Source: Candidatus Obscuribacterales bacterium
GTDB taxonomy: Bacteria; Cyanobacteriota; Vampirovibrionia; Obscuribacterales; Obscuribacteraceae
Assembly (NCBI GenBank): GCA_021732565.1
Contig: JAKFUT010000185.1
Coordinates: 1-39,457, forward strand
Length of the DNA stretch: 39,457 nucleotides
Direction: 5' to 3'
Both the position numbers and the translations under genes were made by a program. How positions within the stretch are numbered: the stretch's first letter is position 1; every line of letters begins with the position of its first letter. The notes under the pieces were generated by a model that was given only the letters and a program-made list of their open reading frames with translations, was not told the DNA's origin and ran no database searches. Shown here one piece after another: positions 9,079-16,691 of this stretch.

Positions 9079-11196
9079 GTGCGCACGAGTTCGTCCAGGC
9101 AATCATCGTTAGCTAACGAAATCTTTAGCCGCCGACGCAAGAAAGTTCTCGTCGATCCTTCTGCTGTTGCGGACCGCATACTGGACGAAAGATATGTCGC
9201 AAGCGTAGCGAAAAACCTCGAGGCGCTCGGCTATGGAATGTCAGCCCGGCTAATCGAAGCCTGCAAACAACTAACGCTGGATGAACTGGTAACTTTGAAT
9301 GAAGATCTCTTTAGATGTTTGAGCAAGGGCAAAGGTGCTCACCTTAATCATAAGCCAATGTATCCGAACTTTCCGTCTCAAGTTATGGAGATGCAACGGG
9401 CCGAGTTGTATCTGAATGCACTTATCCATTATGTTACGAGCGGACAGGTCTTGCCGCAAACCGAAAAGAAACAGCGGGCTCCCCTTATAGAGAACACCCG
9501 CCTTGAAGTAATAGATCTCGGTTCAGTCGAGGAATTTGAGGCGCTGTTCACACAGTTGGCTACGGCAAACACTTCTTTGTCGCCGCAAGATAAAGAAGAC
9601 CTTGGTTGGTTTGTCGAACACTACGGAAACGATGTGGAGCGGTTGTTGCCACAATCAGTATCCAACCGTGAGAACAAAGCTTTTCTTCTGGCTCGGCTGA
9701 TCAGACACGCACCAACTGTGGCACATAAAGCATTCTCCTGGTGTAGCACTGCCACCGATGTTTTACGCGTAGCTGTGGCTATGAGTAACGGTGATGTTTC
9801 GCTGGCAGAGCCGACGCGCTTCAAGAAATATTCGCGTGCTGAGCGTCGAATGCTTCTTTTACTGTTGCAGAGACAGAAGAATTTGATCGAAGACATGCTG
9901 CGCTGGAAAACTCGCTGGATACGTCTTGGCGAGCGGCTTCACCCTTGCGAAGGGCGAGCGAAGTATCCCGATGTATGCGCTGCATTTGATGTCTTGCGCA
10001 ATAATTTGCCTTCCCGAACCTTCTACAGTCGTCTTGAGAAAGCGCTGCTTGCGATGAATCTCGATGAAGTTCTCTCTTTGCTTCCTTCCCGTCCGGGCGA
10101 TTTTGCCCGCAGGTTAGATCATGTTCTACGAGTGTGGCCGGAGCGAGGGCAGGAGATCGTCCCGGCTTTTGAAACAATTGCAGATCGTGTCTCGACACCG
10201 GTATTGTTGCAAGTGAGGCACCACTTTAAGACGCGCAATCAGCCTGCGGATCTACGTGTATTCTTTCCCAAGGGCAATGTCGGCAAAGCGAAGGCTGTAG
10301 CGAACCTTCTCGACGAAATTTCTCTAGCGATCTGCGCGAAGCTGTTCGACATTTGTGAAACTGTTTTGAAAAATCGCTTTGCCAAGCTCGCACCTCTGGG
10401 ACCATGCTTTCTTGATTCATCATTGATGAATTTTACAGTTCCGTTTTCTCAGCGCTCGGCATCGAAGGCTCTTCGCACAATCTCACGCGGTAGCCGGGTG
10501 CCAATGTCTGATGCCGATACCTTGCGATTCTTCGTGTGGTGGAGAAATCAGGCGACATCTCGTGTTGATATCGACCTTTCTGCTGCTTCCTTCAACACGA
10601 AATTCTATTTTGAAAGTGCCATTACCTATTACAATTTACAGGAATTTGGCGGCTGTCACAGTGGTGATATCGTCGATGCACCTGAAGGAGCCAGCGAGTT
10701 TATTGATGTATCGATTGAGAAATGTTTGGCAGTGCCGGTTCGGTATATCGTAATGGTACTTACGAGTTTTTCGGGACAGCCCTATTGCGATTTACCCGAA
10801 TGCTTCGCCGGTTGGATGTCTCGGAAAAAGGCGCAATCTGGCGAAATTTATGAACCGCGAACGGTACAAAACAAATTTGACATCAGTGCAAATACAAGAT
10901 TAGCGATTCCTGTTGTCTTCGATTTGCAAAAGCGCGAGGCCATTTGGACCGATATCGCATTGTCTAATGAGCCTGATTGGAGCAACAATGTCCACAGCAA
11001 CCTTGAAGGGATTCAGTTGGCGCTGAAAGCGATGGTAGAGATGAGCAAGCCAAATCTATATGACCTGTTCAAGCTTCATGTGGACGCCCGAGGCCATCTC
11101 GTTGATCATCCCGAGAATGCCACCACGGTTTTCTCAGTGGCGAATGAAACTCCCTATCAGCTTGAAATGATTGCCAGTGAATACATGAAGGACTGA
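9079..11196 (+). CDS. MXAN_6230/SCO0854-family protein with C-terminal TerD-like domain, RING absent
   Basis: This large protein (705 aa) resembles the MXAN_6230/SCO0854 family. The N-terminal helical region (about 10-130) has the usual ALGYGMSARLIEA and YPNFPSQVMEM-type segments. The long helical middle carries RRMLLLLLQRQKNL, LPSRPGDFARRLDH, RVSTPVLLQVRHHF and VPFSQRSASKALRT, which are hallmarks of the family. The C-terminal domain (about 482-632) is TerD-like, with RVDIDLSAASF, CHSGDIVDAPEGASEFIDV and PYCDLPECFAGWM. Members usually carry a RING finger after the first segment; here (about 140-165) there is no CxxC pair. TerD-type domains belong to Ca2+-binding stress or conflict systems. 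The start is GTG with GAGG 8 nt upstream. Its biochemical role is not established. Confidence 0.75.
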   Translation: MRTSSSRQSSLANEIFSRRRKKVLVDPSAVADRILDERYVASVAKNLEALGYGMSARLIEACKQLTLDELVTLNEDLFRCLSKGKGAHLNHKPMYPNFPSQVMEMQRAELYLNALIHYVTSGQVLPQTEKKQRAPLIENTRLEVIDLGSVEEFEALFTQLATANTSLSPQDKEDLGWFVEHYGNDVERLLPQSVSNRENKAFLLARLIRHAPTVAHKAFSWCSTATDVLRVAVAMSNGDVSLAEPTRFKKYSRAERRMLLLLLQRQKNLIEDMLRWKTRWIRLGERLHPCEGRAKYPDVCAAFDVLRNNLPSRTFYSRLEKALLAMNLDEVLSLLPSRPGDFARRLDHVLRVWPERGQEIVPAFETIADRVSTPVLLQVRHHFKTRNQPADLRVFFPKGNVGKAKAVANLLDEISLAICAKLFDICETVLKNRFAKLAPLGPCFLDSSLMNFTVPFSQRSASKALRTISRGSRVPMSDADTLRFFVWWRNQATSRVDIDLSAASFNTKFYFESAITYYNLQEFGGCHSGDIVDAPEGASEFIDVSIEKCLAVPVRYIVMVLTSFSGQPYCDLPECFAGWMSRKKAQSGEIYEPRTVQNKFDISANTRLAIPVVFDLQKREAIWTDIALSNEPDWSNNVHSNLEGIQLALKAMVEMSKPNLYDLFKLHVDARGHLVDHPENATTVFSVANETPYQLEMIASEYMKD

Positions 11197-11493
11197 GCTC
11201 TTCCGTTCTTGAGTACATGCGCACGCACGGTTGCACGGCTCAGTAACCGACTGTATTGCGCCAAGGCTACACCAGGCGCAATGGGCTCGGTTCACCGGAA
11301 CGCACATTAATAGGACCATCAAAGTAGCCGGAGCATTTACGATGAAGAGTGCATTTTTCGTGGGCGATCAGTATTGCGTGCCCATGCTTGAGGGACCGAA
11401 CGCCATTAAAGGTTGGTTGCCAGGTTCTCAACCAGTCTCAAGCCAATACGAGTGAGAGCGCTCTAATGAAATGCATTGATGCATTGTGGAAAC

Positions 11494-11522
11494 TTGCGGA
11501 ACTTTTGGATATCTGCTATAAG
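11494..11522 (+). promoter_or_regulatory. Sigma70-type promoter of the riboswitch/efflux operon
   Basis: A -35-like TTGCGG (11494-11499) and a -10-like TATAAG (11517-11522) are separated by exactly 17 bp. A TGC directly before the -10 makes it an extended -10. The predicted transcription start (about 11528-11530) coincides with the first base of the riboswitch P1 helix. Confidence 0.6.
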
Positions 11523-11528
11523 ATAAAT

Positions 11529-11647
11529 TACTTAGGGGAGTAGCCCTGCCGCCAAAAGCGGTCTTGCGGAATTCGACACACTGATGCGCTAATGCATCCG
11601 GTCCGCAGGCAGAATACGTCAAAGATTCTGAGAGCCAGACCTTCGTA
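11529..11647 (+). ncRNA. yybP-ykoY (Mn2+-sensing) riboswitch aptamer
   Basis: The leader contains the hallmark 5' internal-loop sequence GGGGAGTAGC (11535-11544) and a 3' partner CCAGACCTT (11635-11643), similar to the usual AAGACC segment. P1 can form between TACTTAGG (11529-11536) and CCTTCGTA (11640-11647) with two mismatches. Internal helices are visible: CTGCC (11546-11550) with GGCAG (11608-11612), GCGGA (11566-11570) with TCCGC (11602-11606), and a hairpin GATGC (11583-11587) with GCATC (11594-11598). The family binds Mn2+ and controls Mn exporters (MntP, TerC-like, UPF0016, P-type ATPases). Here it precedes an RND efflux pair and a UPF0016 remnant. The 3' half of P1 is also part of the terminator, so Mn2+ binding should favour read-through. 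Confidence 0.85.
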
Positions 11648-11697
11648 GCCTGAACTCATTTGGGGTTCGGATTACGAAGTTCTGGCTCTCTTTTTTT
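11631..11697 (+). terminator. Rho-independent terminator, riboswitch expression platform
   Basis: A long stem pairs AGAGCCAGA (11631-11639) with TCTGGCTCT (11681-11689), CTTCGTA (11641-11647) with TACGAAG (11673-11679), and GAAC (11652-11655) with GTTC (11665-11668). It is followed by C and seven T (11691-11697). The left arm overlaps the P1 3' strand and the conserved GACC of the aptamer, so terminator and aptamer are mutually exclusive. It ends 10 nt before the adaptor start. Confidence 0.92.
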
Positions 11698-11707
11698 GTG
11701 TTTAAAA

Positions 11708-12928
11708 ATGAAACTAAACCCAATCATTGCAGCTATATCACTTTGCATTTTCACCACGGGATGCGGAAGTCAGCTTTCTATCCACGGTAATTCCGACTTG
11801 AACGGTAAACCGCAGACGGTTTCCGCTATAAAAATGTCCGACGAGATGAGGGAGGCTTCGCAGGTTGAGGAGTGTCTTGTGGAGCTACGTTCAGGTTGCG
11901 ATCAAATAGATACAACCGGTGAAGTTAAGGCTGATGAGAACAGGGTGTTTCACGTGAACTCCTTAGTCGGTGGCAAACTCGCAGCCGATTTGGTTTCACT
12001 GGGCGACTATGTTGAGACGAAACAGCCACTAGCAACGGTCGAAAACCTGGAGGTCCTGCGCATCTCGGCTAATTACATCCATGAAACGCACAGAAAGGAG
12101 CTGGAAATTACGCAGGCGCAGGCTAGGCTGAAACTAGCACTTGCAAATAAGACGCGTCTAGAGAAATTGTTTGGCGAGCGAATAGCAGCAGAAAAAGACT
12201 GCCTTGCAGCGCAGACGCAATGGGCTCTGGAAGAGGCTAATCTACAAACCGCTATACATGAAAAATCGCATCAAAAAGCAGAAGCTAAGGCGCTCCTTGC
12301 GGCGTACGGTGTGAACGTTGAGGATATTCGCGACGACGAACCAATTCGATTCTCACCCATAGTTAGTCCACGTGGCGGATTTATCGTCAAGAAAAACATA
12401 ACGATCGGCGATGTGATCAACTCCAGTGAACCGCTTTATGTGGTAGCAGACTTGAGCAAGGTCTGGCTGGATATCACGATTTTTGATCGCGATCTTTCCG
12501 TCGTAAGGGAGGGCGCCGCAGTAAAATTCAGGACCGACAGTGTACCTCAACGACAATTCACAGGAAAAATTGATTACATCAAGCCCATAGCCCAAGATGG
12601 CCGGACGTTTGTTGCGCGCGCAATTATGGAAAACGCAAAGCTTCGCCTCAAGCCCGGCATGTTTGGTCGTGTTGAAATTAGTCGCAAGATTGACGGCAAA
12701 GAGCCTTTTGTGCCGGCTGCGGCGATTCAATGCATGAACGGGCAGAACGTAGTGTTCGTTTCGTCAACAAACGGAACCTATCGATGCGTGCCCGTTCAAT
12801 TGGGACGCCGATTTGAAGATGGCTATTTTGTTTCTGGACTGAAGTCCGGTCAACATGTGGTGACCAAAGGCAGCTATTACGTTAGAGAACTGCTTGCAAA
12901 TCATTCAAACAAAGTGGAGAGCCCTTAA
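11708..12928 (+). CDS. CzcB/CusB-like lipoprotein adaptor of RND efflux system
   Basis: This is the periplasmic adaptor for the RND pump encoded next (406 aa). The N-terminus is a lipoprotein signal ending in a TTGC lipobox (Cys at about residue 19), so it is probably lipid-anchored. The domain order is lipoyl half (VNSLVGGKLAADLVSLGDYVETKQPLATVE), a short alpha hairpin (about 120-185), the second lipoyl half (IVSPRGGFIVKKNITIGDVINSSEPL), a beta-barrel (LSKVWLDITIFDRDLSVVREG) and a membrane-proximal domain. The start ATG 11708 lies just after the terminator T-run and has no visible Shine-Dalgarno sequence. Expression should therefore depend on riboswitch read-through. The stop overlaps the pump start (TAATG). 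The metal is inferred to be Mn2+ from the leader, not from the protein. Confidence 0.9.
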   Translation: MKLNPIIAAISLCIFTTGCGSQLSIHGNSDLNGKPQTVSAIKMSDEMREASQVEECLVELRSGCDQIDTTGEVKADENRVFHVNSLVGGKLAADLVSLGDYVETKQPLATVENLEVLRISANYIHETHRKELEITQAQARLKLALANKTRLEKLFGERIAAEKDCLAAQTQWALEEANLQTAIHEKSHQKAEAKALLAAYGVNVEDIRDDEPIRFSPIVSPRGGFIVKKNITIGDVINSSEPLYVVADLSKVWLDITIFDRDLSVVREGAAVKFRTDSVPQRQFTGKIDYIKPIAQDGRTFVARAIMENAKLRLKPGMFGRVEISRKIDGKEPFVPAAAIQCMNGQNVVFVSSTNGTYRCVPVQLGRRFEDGYFVSGLKSGQHVVTKGSYYVRELLANHSNKVESP

Positions 12929-15900
12929 TGGAGAATCTCTTCGCCAATATTCTACGATTTCGAGCAGTCACCTTTGTGCTATTTGGTGTTGTGATAATTG
13001 GGGGAGTAACCGCATTCCGGCAGCTACCGATCGACGCATTTCCGGATCTTGTTAACAACCAGGTACAAATATTCTCAGAAGCGCCAGGCATGGGCCCTGA
13101 AGAAACGGAGCAGCTTATTACGATTCCTCTTGAATCGACGTTGAACGGTTTGCCTGATGTCGTTCAGATCAGGTCGATTTCAAAATATGGCTTATCTGTG
13201 GTTACAGTGGTTTTCGGGGATGAGACTGGCACCTATTTCGCCCGTCAGCTCGTTTCGGAACGATTGCAAGCCGCTCGTTCGCGGTTGCCCAAGGACATAA
13301 ATCCCGAGCTAGGTCCGGTATCAACCGCGATGGGAGAGATCTATCAATACATTCTGCAGGGAAACGGTTTAGACAGCAGGGAACTGAAAACAATTAATGA
13401 TTGGGAAGTGAAGTATCGGCTCAGGTCAGTTCCTGGAGTTGCGGATGTAAACGCGTGGGGCGGACACTCGCTTGAGTATATGGTGACAGCGTATCCTGAA
13501 AAACTTTTGCAGTACAACATAACGTTGGCTGACCTGAGTAATTGTCTTGAGCGCAACAACAATAATTTTGGTGCTGGAATAGTCGACCACGGCGCCGAAC
13601 AATTTCTGGTTCGAGGCGTTGCTCGTCTACAAACGGTTCAAGACATTGAAAATACAATGGTAAAGCTGGAAAACGGTGTACCGTTAATCGTCAAGAACGT
13701 CGCCAGTGTTGAGATAAGCAGCCCGCTGCGGCAGGGTGCCGTCACTAAGGACGGGCGAGGCGAGGTCGTAACAGGAATCGTCATGATGCTCAAGGGCGAA
13801 AATAGCCGCGATGTTATTCAGCGGGTAAAGCGAGAAATTGATTCTATTCAACTGACTCTGCCCGGTGGTGTATCAATTGTCCCTTTCTACGATCAAACAG
13901 CACTCGTAGAACAAACAATAGATACCGTACGAACCAATCTCCTTGAGGGAGGAATGTTGGTAATAGCCGTATTGTTGCTCATGCTCGGTAATATTCGAGC
14001 AGCTCTTCTGGTTGCAATGGTGATTCCAGTTTCTCTTATGTTTTCATTTCTCGGCATGAGATGGCTGGGAATCTCAGCCAATATCATGAGCCTTGGAGCA
14101 ATCGATTTCGGGATGATTGTTGATGGCTCTATTGTAATGATGGAGAATATTGTTCGCCGACTTTCTCATGAGCGCGATGCCGGGCTTACCAATTTCGAAA
14201 TCATTCAAGACTCTGTTCGGCAAATGGCCAGACCAATTCTCTTTGGAATCTTGATCATCGCAATAGTGTATTTGCCCATTCTAAGTCTGCAGGGCATGGA
14301 ATATAAGATGTTTTCGCCGATGGTCTTCGCAGTTTGCTTTGGTCTCTTGGGTTCGCTGGCCACCGCTCTGTTACTAATTCCTGCTGTTGCCACTCTTATG
14401 TTCCGTAAGGGGTTGCACGAACGTGAAAACATCATCACAAAAATCGTCGAAAAACCATACCTACCGGTTCTGCGCTGGTGTCTGAAAAATCCACTACCGG
14501 TATTGCTTACCAACGGCGTTTTATTTGTAGCGACGGTAGCTAGCCTCGGTTCAATTGGAACCGAATTCGTTCCGCAATTAGATGAAGGTGATCTTGTCGT
14601 GCAAGTGCGCATGCCAACTAGTATATGCCTGACAGAGTCCATTCGTCTTTGTGGCATTGTTGAGCGCTGTATCGGTAAAAGTCCAGAGGTTATCGAATCA
14701 GAATCCCGCATAGGGAGGCCTGATCTTGCGACAGATCCGATGGGAGTCTACCAGGCAGATGTATTCGTCATGCTAAAGCCGAAGCAGCAGTGGAGAAGAG
14801 GGCTTACAAAGGCTCAACTGTCTGACGAATTGCGAGCGCGACTTACCAATACAATTCCTGGCAGCAGTTTCAATTTTACCCAACCGATCGCGATGCGTGT
14901 CGACGAACTGGTCTCTGGAGTCAAAGCACAGGTGGCGGTGAAAATTTTTGGAGACGACGTTGGCGTCTTGCAGAAGACTGCTACGGCTGTACAATCGGCG
15001 CTTTCTAATGTGCCAGGTGTAGCTGATCTGCAAACGGAGCAATTATTTGGTGCAGGACAAATAGTCATCACACCAGATCGCCAAAAACTTGCCCGATACG
15101 GCGTCGAAGTTGAACAAATACAAAACGTTCTGCAGACGGCCGTCATAGGCAAGCCGGTTTCAGAAGTGGTTCAAGGTCGACGACGTTTCAACATTCGCGT
15201 TCGGTTCCCTGTGGAGACTGAACAAGATGCTCGGACCCTAAGCAGACTTTTGCTAAGAGCGGGCGACGGTCGCCATATCCCAATTTCGCAGGTAGCTGAG
15301 ATTGGCAGTACGGCAGGAATGGAGGTCTTGAGCCGAGAATTAGGACAGCGACGTATTATCGTGCAGTGCAACGTTAAAGATCGAGACATCGGCACTTTCG
15401 TAATGGCAGCTCAGCAGCAGATTCAGAAAACAGTGAAACTGCCCTCGGGGTATTTCATAAAGTGGGGAGGACAATTCGAAAATCAGCAAAGGGCAATGGA
15501 ACGGCTCACATTTGTTGTGCCGGCTTCGATTTTAGCAATTTTTCTGTTACTTACGGCGACCTTCGGTTCTGCAATGCTTGCGGGGCTGGTTCTTCTAAAT
15601 GTTCCTTTTGCCTTGATTGGTGGAGTGCTTGCTTTGTGGTCTCGTGGAATGTATTTGAGCGTTCCCGCTACCATAGGCTTTATCGCTTTGTTTGGCGTAG
15701 CAGTGCTGAATGGAATAGTATTGATCTCATCGATAACGGAACACACCAAGCGAATGCCTGTCTTGAATGCAATAGAGACTGCGGCGCTTACTCGATTGAG
15801 GCCGGTATTGATGACTGCTCTTGTCGCAACCCTGGGCTTTTTGCCAATGGCTGCGTCTCACGGTGCCGGTGCTGAAATACAGAAGCCGCTGGCAACGGTC

Positions 15901-16053
15901 GTAATTGGCGGGCTAATAACATCTACTTTTTTGACGTTGCTCGTTCTACCGGTGATTTATTCGCTGTTGATGTCTGCCAATAATGCCAAGAACACCACTT
16001 CGACTGAAGCCGCGCAAGAGCATATTATTGGGCAATTGGGGGATCAATCATGA
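12928..16053 (+). CDS. CzcA-like heavy-metal RND efflux pump
   Basis: This is an inner-membrane proton/metal antiporter of the HME-RND class, with the usual full length of 1,041 aa. It has an N-terminal transmembrane helix, two large periplasmic porter loops (about 35-335 and 545-860) and two blocks of membrane helices. The fourth helix carries the acidic proton-relay motif D393-F-G-x3-D399-x6-E406-N, as in CzcA. Other family landmarks are LPIDAFPDLVNNQVQI, the WGGQFENQQRA segment, and FGVAVLNGIVLIS. The ribosome site GGAGAG lies inside the upstream gene. CzcA homologues export Zn, Co, Cd, Ni or Cu. The Mn2+ riboswitch and the UPF0016 remnant suggest Mn2+ here, which would be unusual. The stop overlaps the next start by 4 nt (ATGA). 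No outer-membrane CzcC gene is present. Confidence 0.94.
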   Translation: MENLFANILRFRAVTFVLFGVVIIGGVTAFRQLPIDAFPDLVNNQVQIFSEAPGMGPEETEQLITIPLESTLNGLPDVVQIRSISKYGLSVVTVVFGDETGTYFARQLVSERLQAARSRLPKDINPELGPVSTAMGEIYQYILQGNGLDSRELKTINDWEVKYRLRSVPGVADVNAWGGHSLEYMVTAYPEKLLQYNITLADLSNCLERNNNNFGAGIVDHGAEQFLVRGVARLQTVQDIENTMVKLENGVPLIVKNVASVEISSPLRQGAVTKDGRGEVVTGIVMMLKGENSRDVIQRVKREIDSIQLTLPGGVSIVPFYDQTALVEQTIDTVRTNLLEGGMLVIAVLLLMLGNIRAALLVAMVIPVSLMFSFLGMRWLGISANIMSLGAIDFGMIVDGSIVMMENIVRRLSHERDAGLTNFEIIQDSVRQMARPILFGILIIAIVYLPILSLQGMEYKMFSPMVFAVCFGLLGSLATALLLIPAVATLMFRKGLHERENIITKIVEKPYLPVLRWCLKNPLPVLLTNGVLFVATVASLGSIGTEFVPQLDEGDLVVQVRMPTSICLTESIRLCGIVERCIGKSPEVIESESRIGRPDLATDPMGVYQADVFVMLKPKQQWRRGLTKAQLSDELRARLTNTIPGSSFNFTQPIAMRVDELVSGVKAQVAVKIFGDDVGVLQKTATAVQSALSNVPGVADLQTEQLFGAGQIVITPDRQKLARYGVEVEQIQNVLQTAVIGKPVSEVVQGRRRFNIRVRFPVETEQDARTLSRLLLRAGDGRHIPISQVAEIGSTAGMEVLSRELGQRRIIVQCNVKDRDIGTFVMAAQQQIQKTVKLPSGYFIKWGGQFENQQRAMERLTFVVPASILAIFLLLTATFGSAMLAGLVLLNVPFALIGGVLALWSRGMYLSVPATIGFIALFGVAVLNGIVLISSITEHTKRMPVLNAIETAALTRLRPVLMTALVATLGFLPMAASHGAGAEIQKPLATVVIGGLITSTFLTLLVLPVIYSLLMSANNAKNTTSTEAAQEHIIGQLGDQS

Positions 16054-16238
16054 TCGCGTTTTGGATCGCGCGCTCTCTCGTTTTTGTTGCAGAACTCGGC
16101 GATAAGACTCAGCTTGTGGCGGGCGAAGAAAAACGGAAAGAAGATCAAGATTCGCTCTCCAATGTACTAACTTTCTCTTTGCGATCCCCACTTCGATACG
16201 GCTGTACTTATACCCGCCCTATAGTTGTATCTATCTAA
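16050..16238 (+). pseudogene. Truncated UPF0016/GDT1-type Mn2+ transporter gene
   Basis: The first 24 residues (MIAFWIARSLVFVAELGDKTQLVA) are the start of a UPF0016/TMEM165 protein, including the diagnostic E-x-G-D-K-T motif of the first membrane helix. After about base 16121 the frame changes to a polar stretch (GEEKRKEDQD...) with no membrane character and stops at 62 codons; intact members have about 190-230 residues. No continuation is seen in the other frames. The ATG overlaps the pump stop by 4 nt, so it was once the third gene of the riboswitch operon. UPF0016 proteins export Mn2+ and are known targets of yybP-ykoY riboswitches. A functional short peptide is possible but less likely. 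Confidence 0.75.
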
Positions 16239-16691
16239 TTGTTTGTGTCACGGTCGACCTGCACTCACCAGTCAATTCATCCGTCTGCGAGCGGGCGAAT
16301 TCCGGTAAGTGTGACTGCCATATTTTGAACATCGCATAAAGATAGAACGATAAAGCGTGTCGCACAATAGCTGGTGGCCTGCACGATTAAAGTGGAGTTC
16401 AAAGAAATAGGGGCTTTCTGTCATCGGAGGTTTGGGTAAAGACCTCCGATGAATTGATAAACTCGCCATCGGGGACACACACGGTGAGACCAGCCTATCA
16501 GTAACAACCACTCAGCGAGAATCTAGTCCAAACCGTCACTTCGAGAGATCCGCCCTACCAAAATTGCAGGCGCGGTAGTCAAGCGAGAGTTCGACCACTA
16601 TTTCGGGCATGGAAATAGAAGGTTCTCTGGACAATTGTTCCAGAGGCCCCGCATCTTGAAGCTTTTTCGACGGTGATTGAGGATTGTTCAA
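16239..16691. other. Intergenic region with two hairpins
   Basis: No gene is seen. A perfect 11-bp hairpin (TCATCGGAGGT at 16421-16431, ACCTCCGATGA at 16442-16452, 10-nt loop) has no T-tract. A second inverted repeat (CTCTGG at 16625-16630, CCAGAG at 16640-16645, around a self-complementary CAATTG) lies just upstream of the giant surface-protein gene and could be an operator or leader hairpin. Confidence 0.45.

Noticed and set aside
11342..11455. 37-codon plus-strand frame (MKSAFFVGDQYC...) upstream of the riboswitch promoter
   Set aside because: A GGAG lies 8 nt before the ATG, so it is not impossible, but the frame is too short and unrecognised to call.
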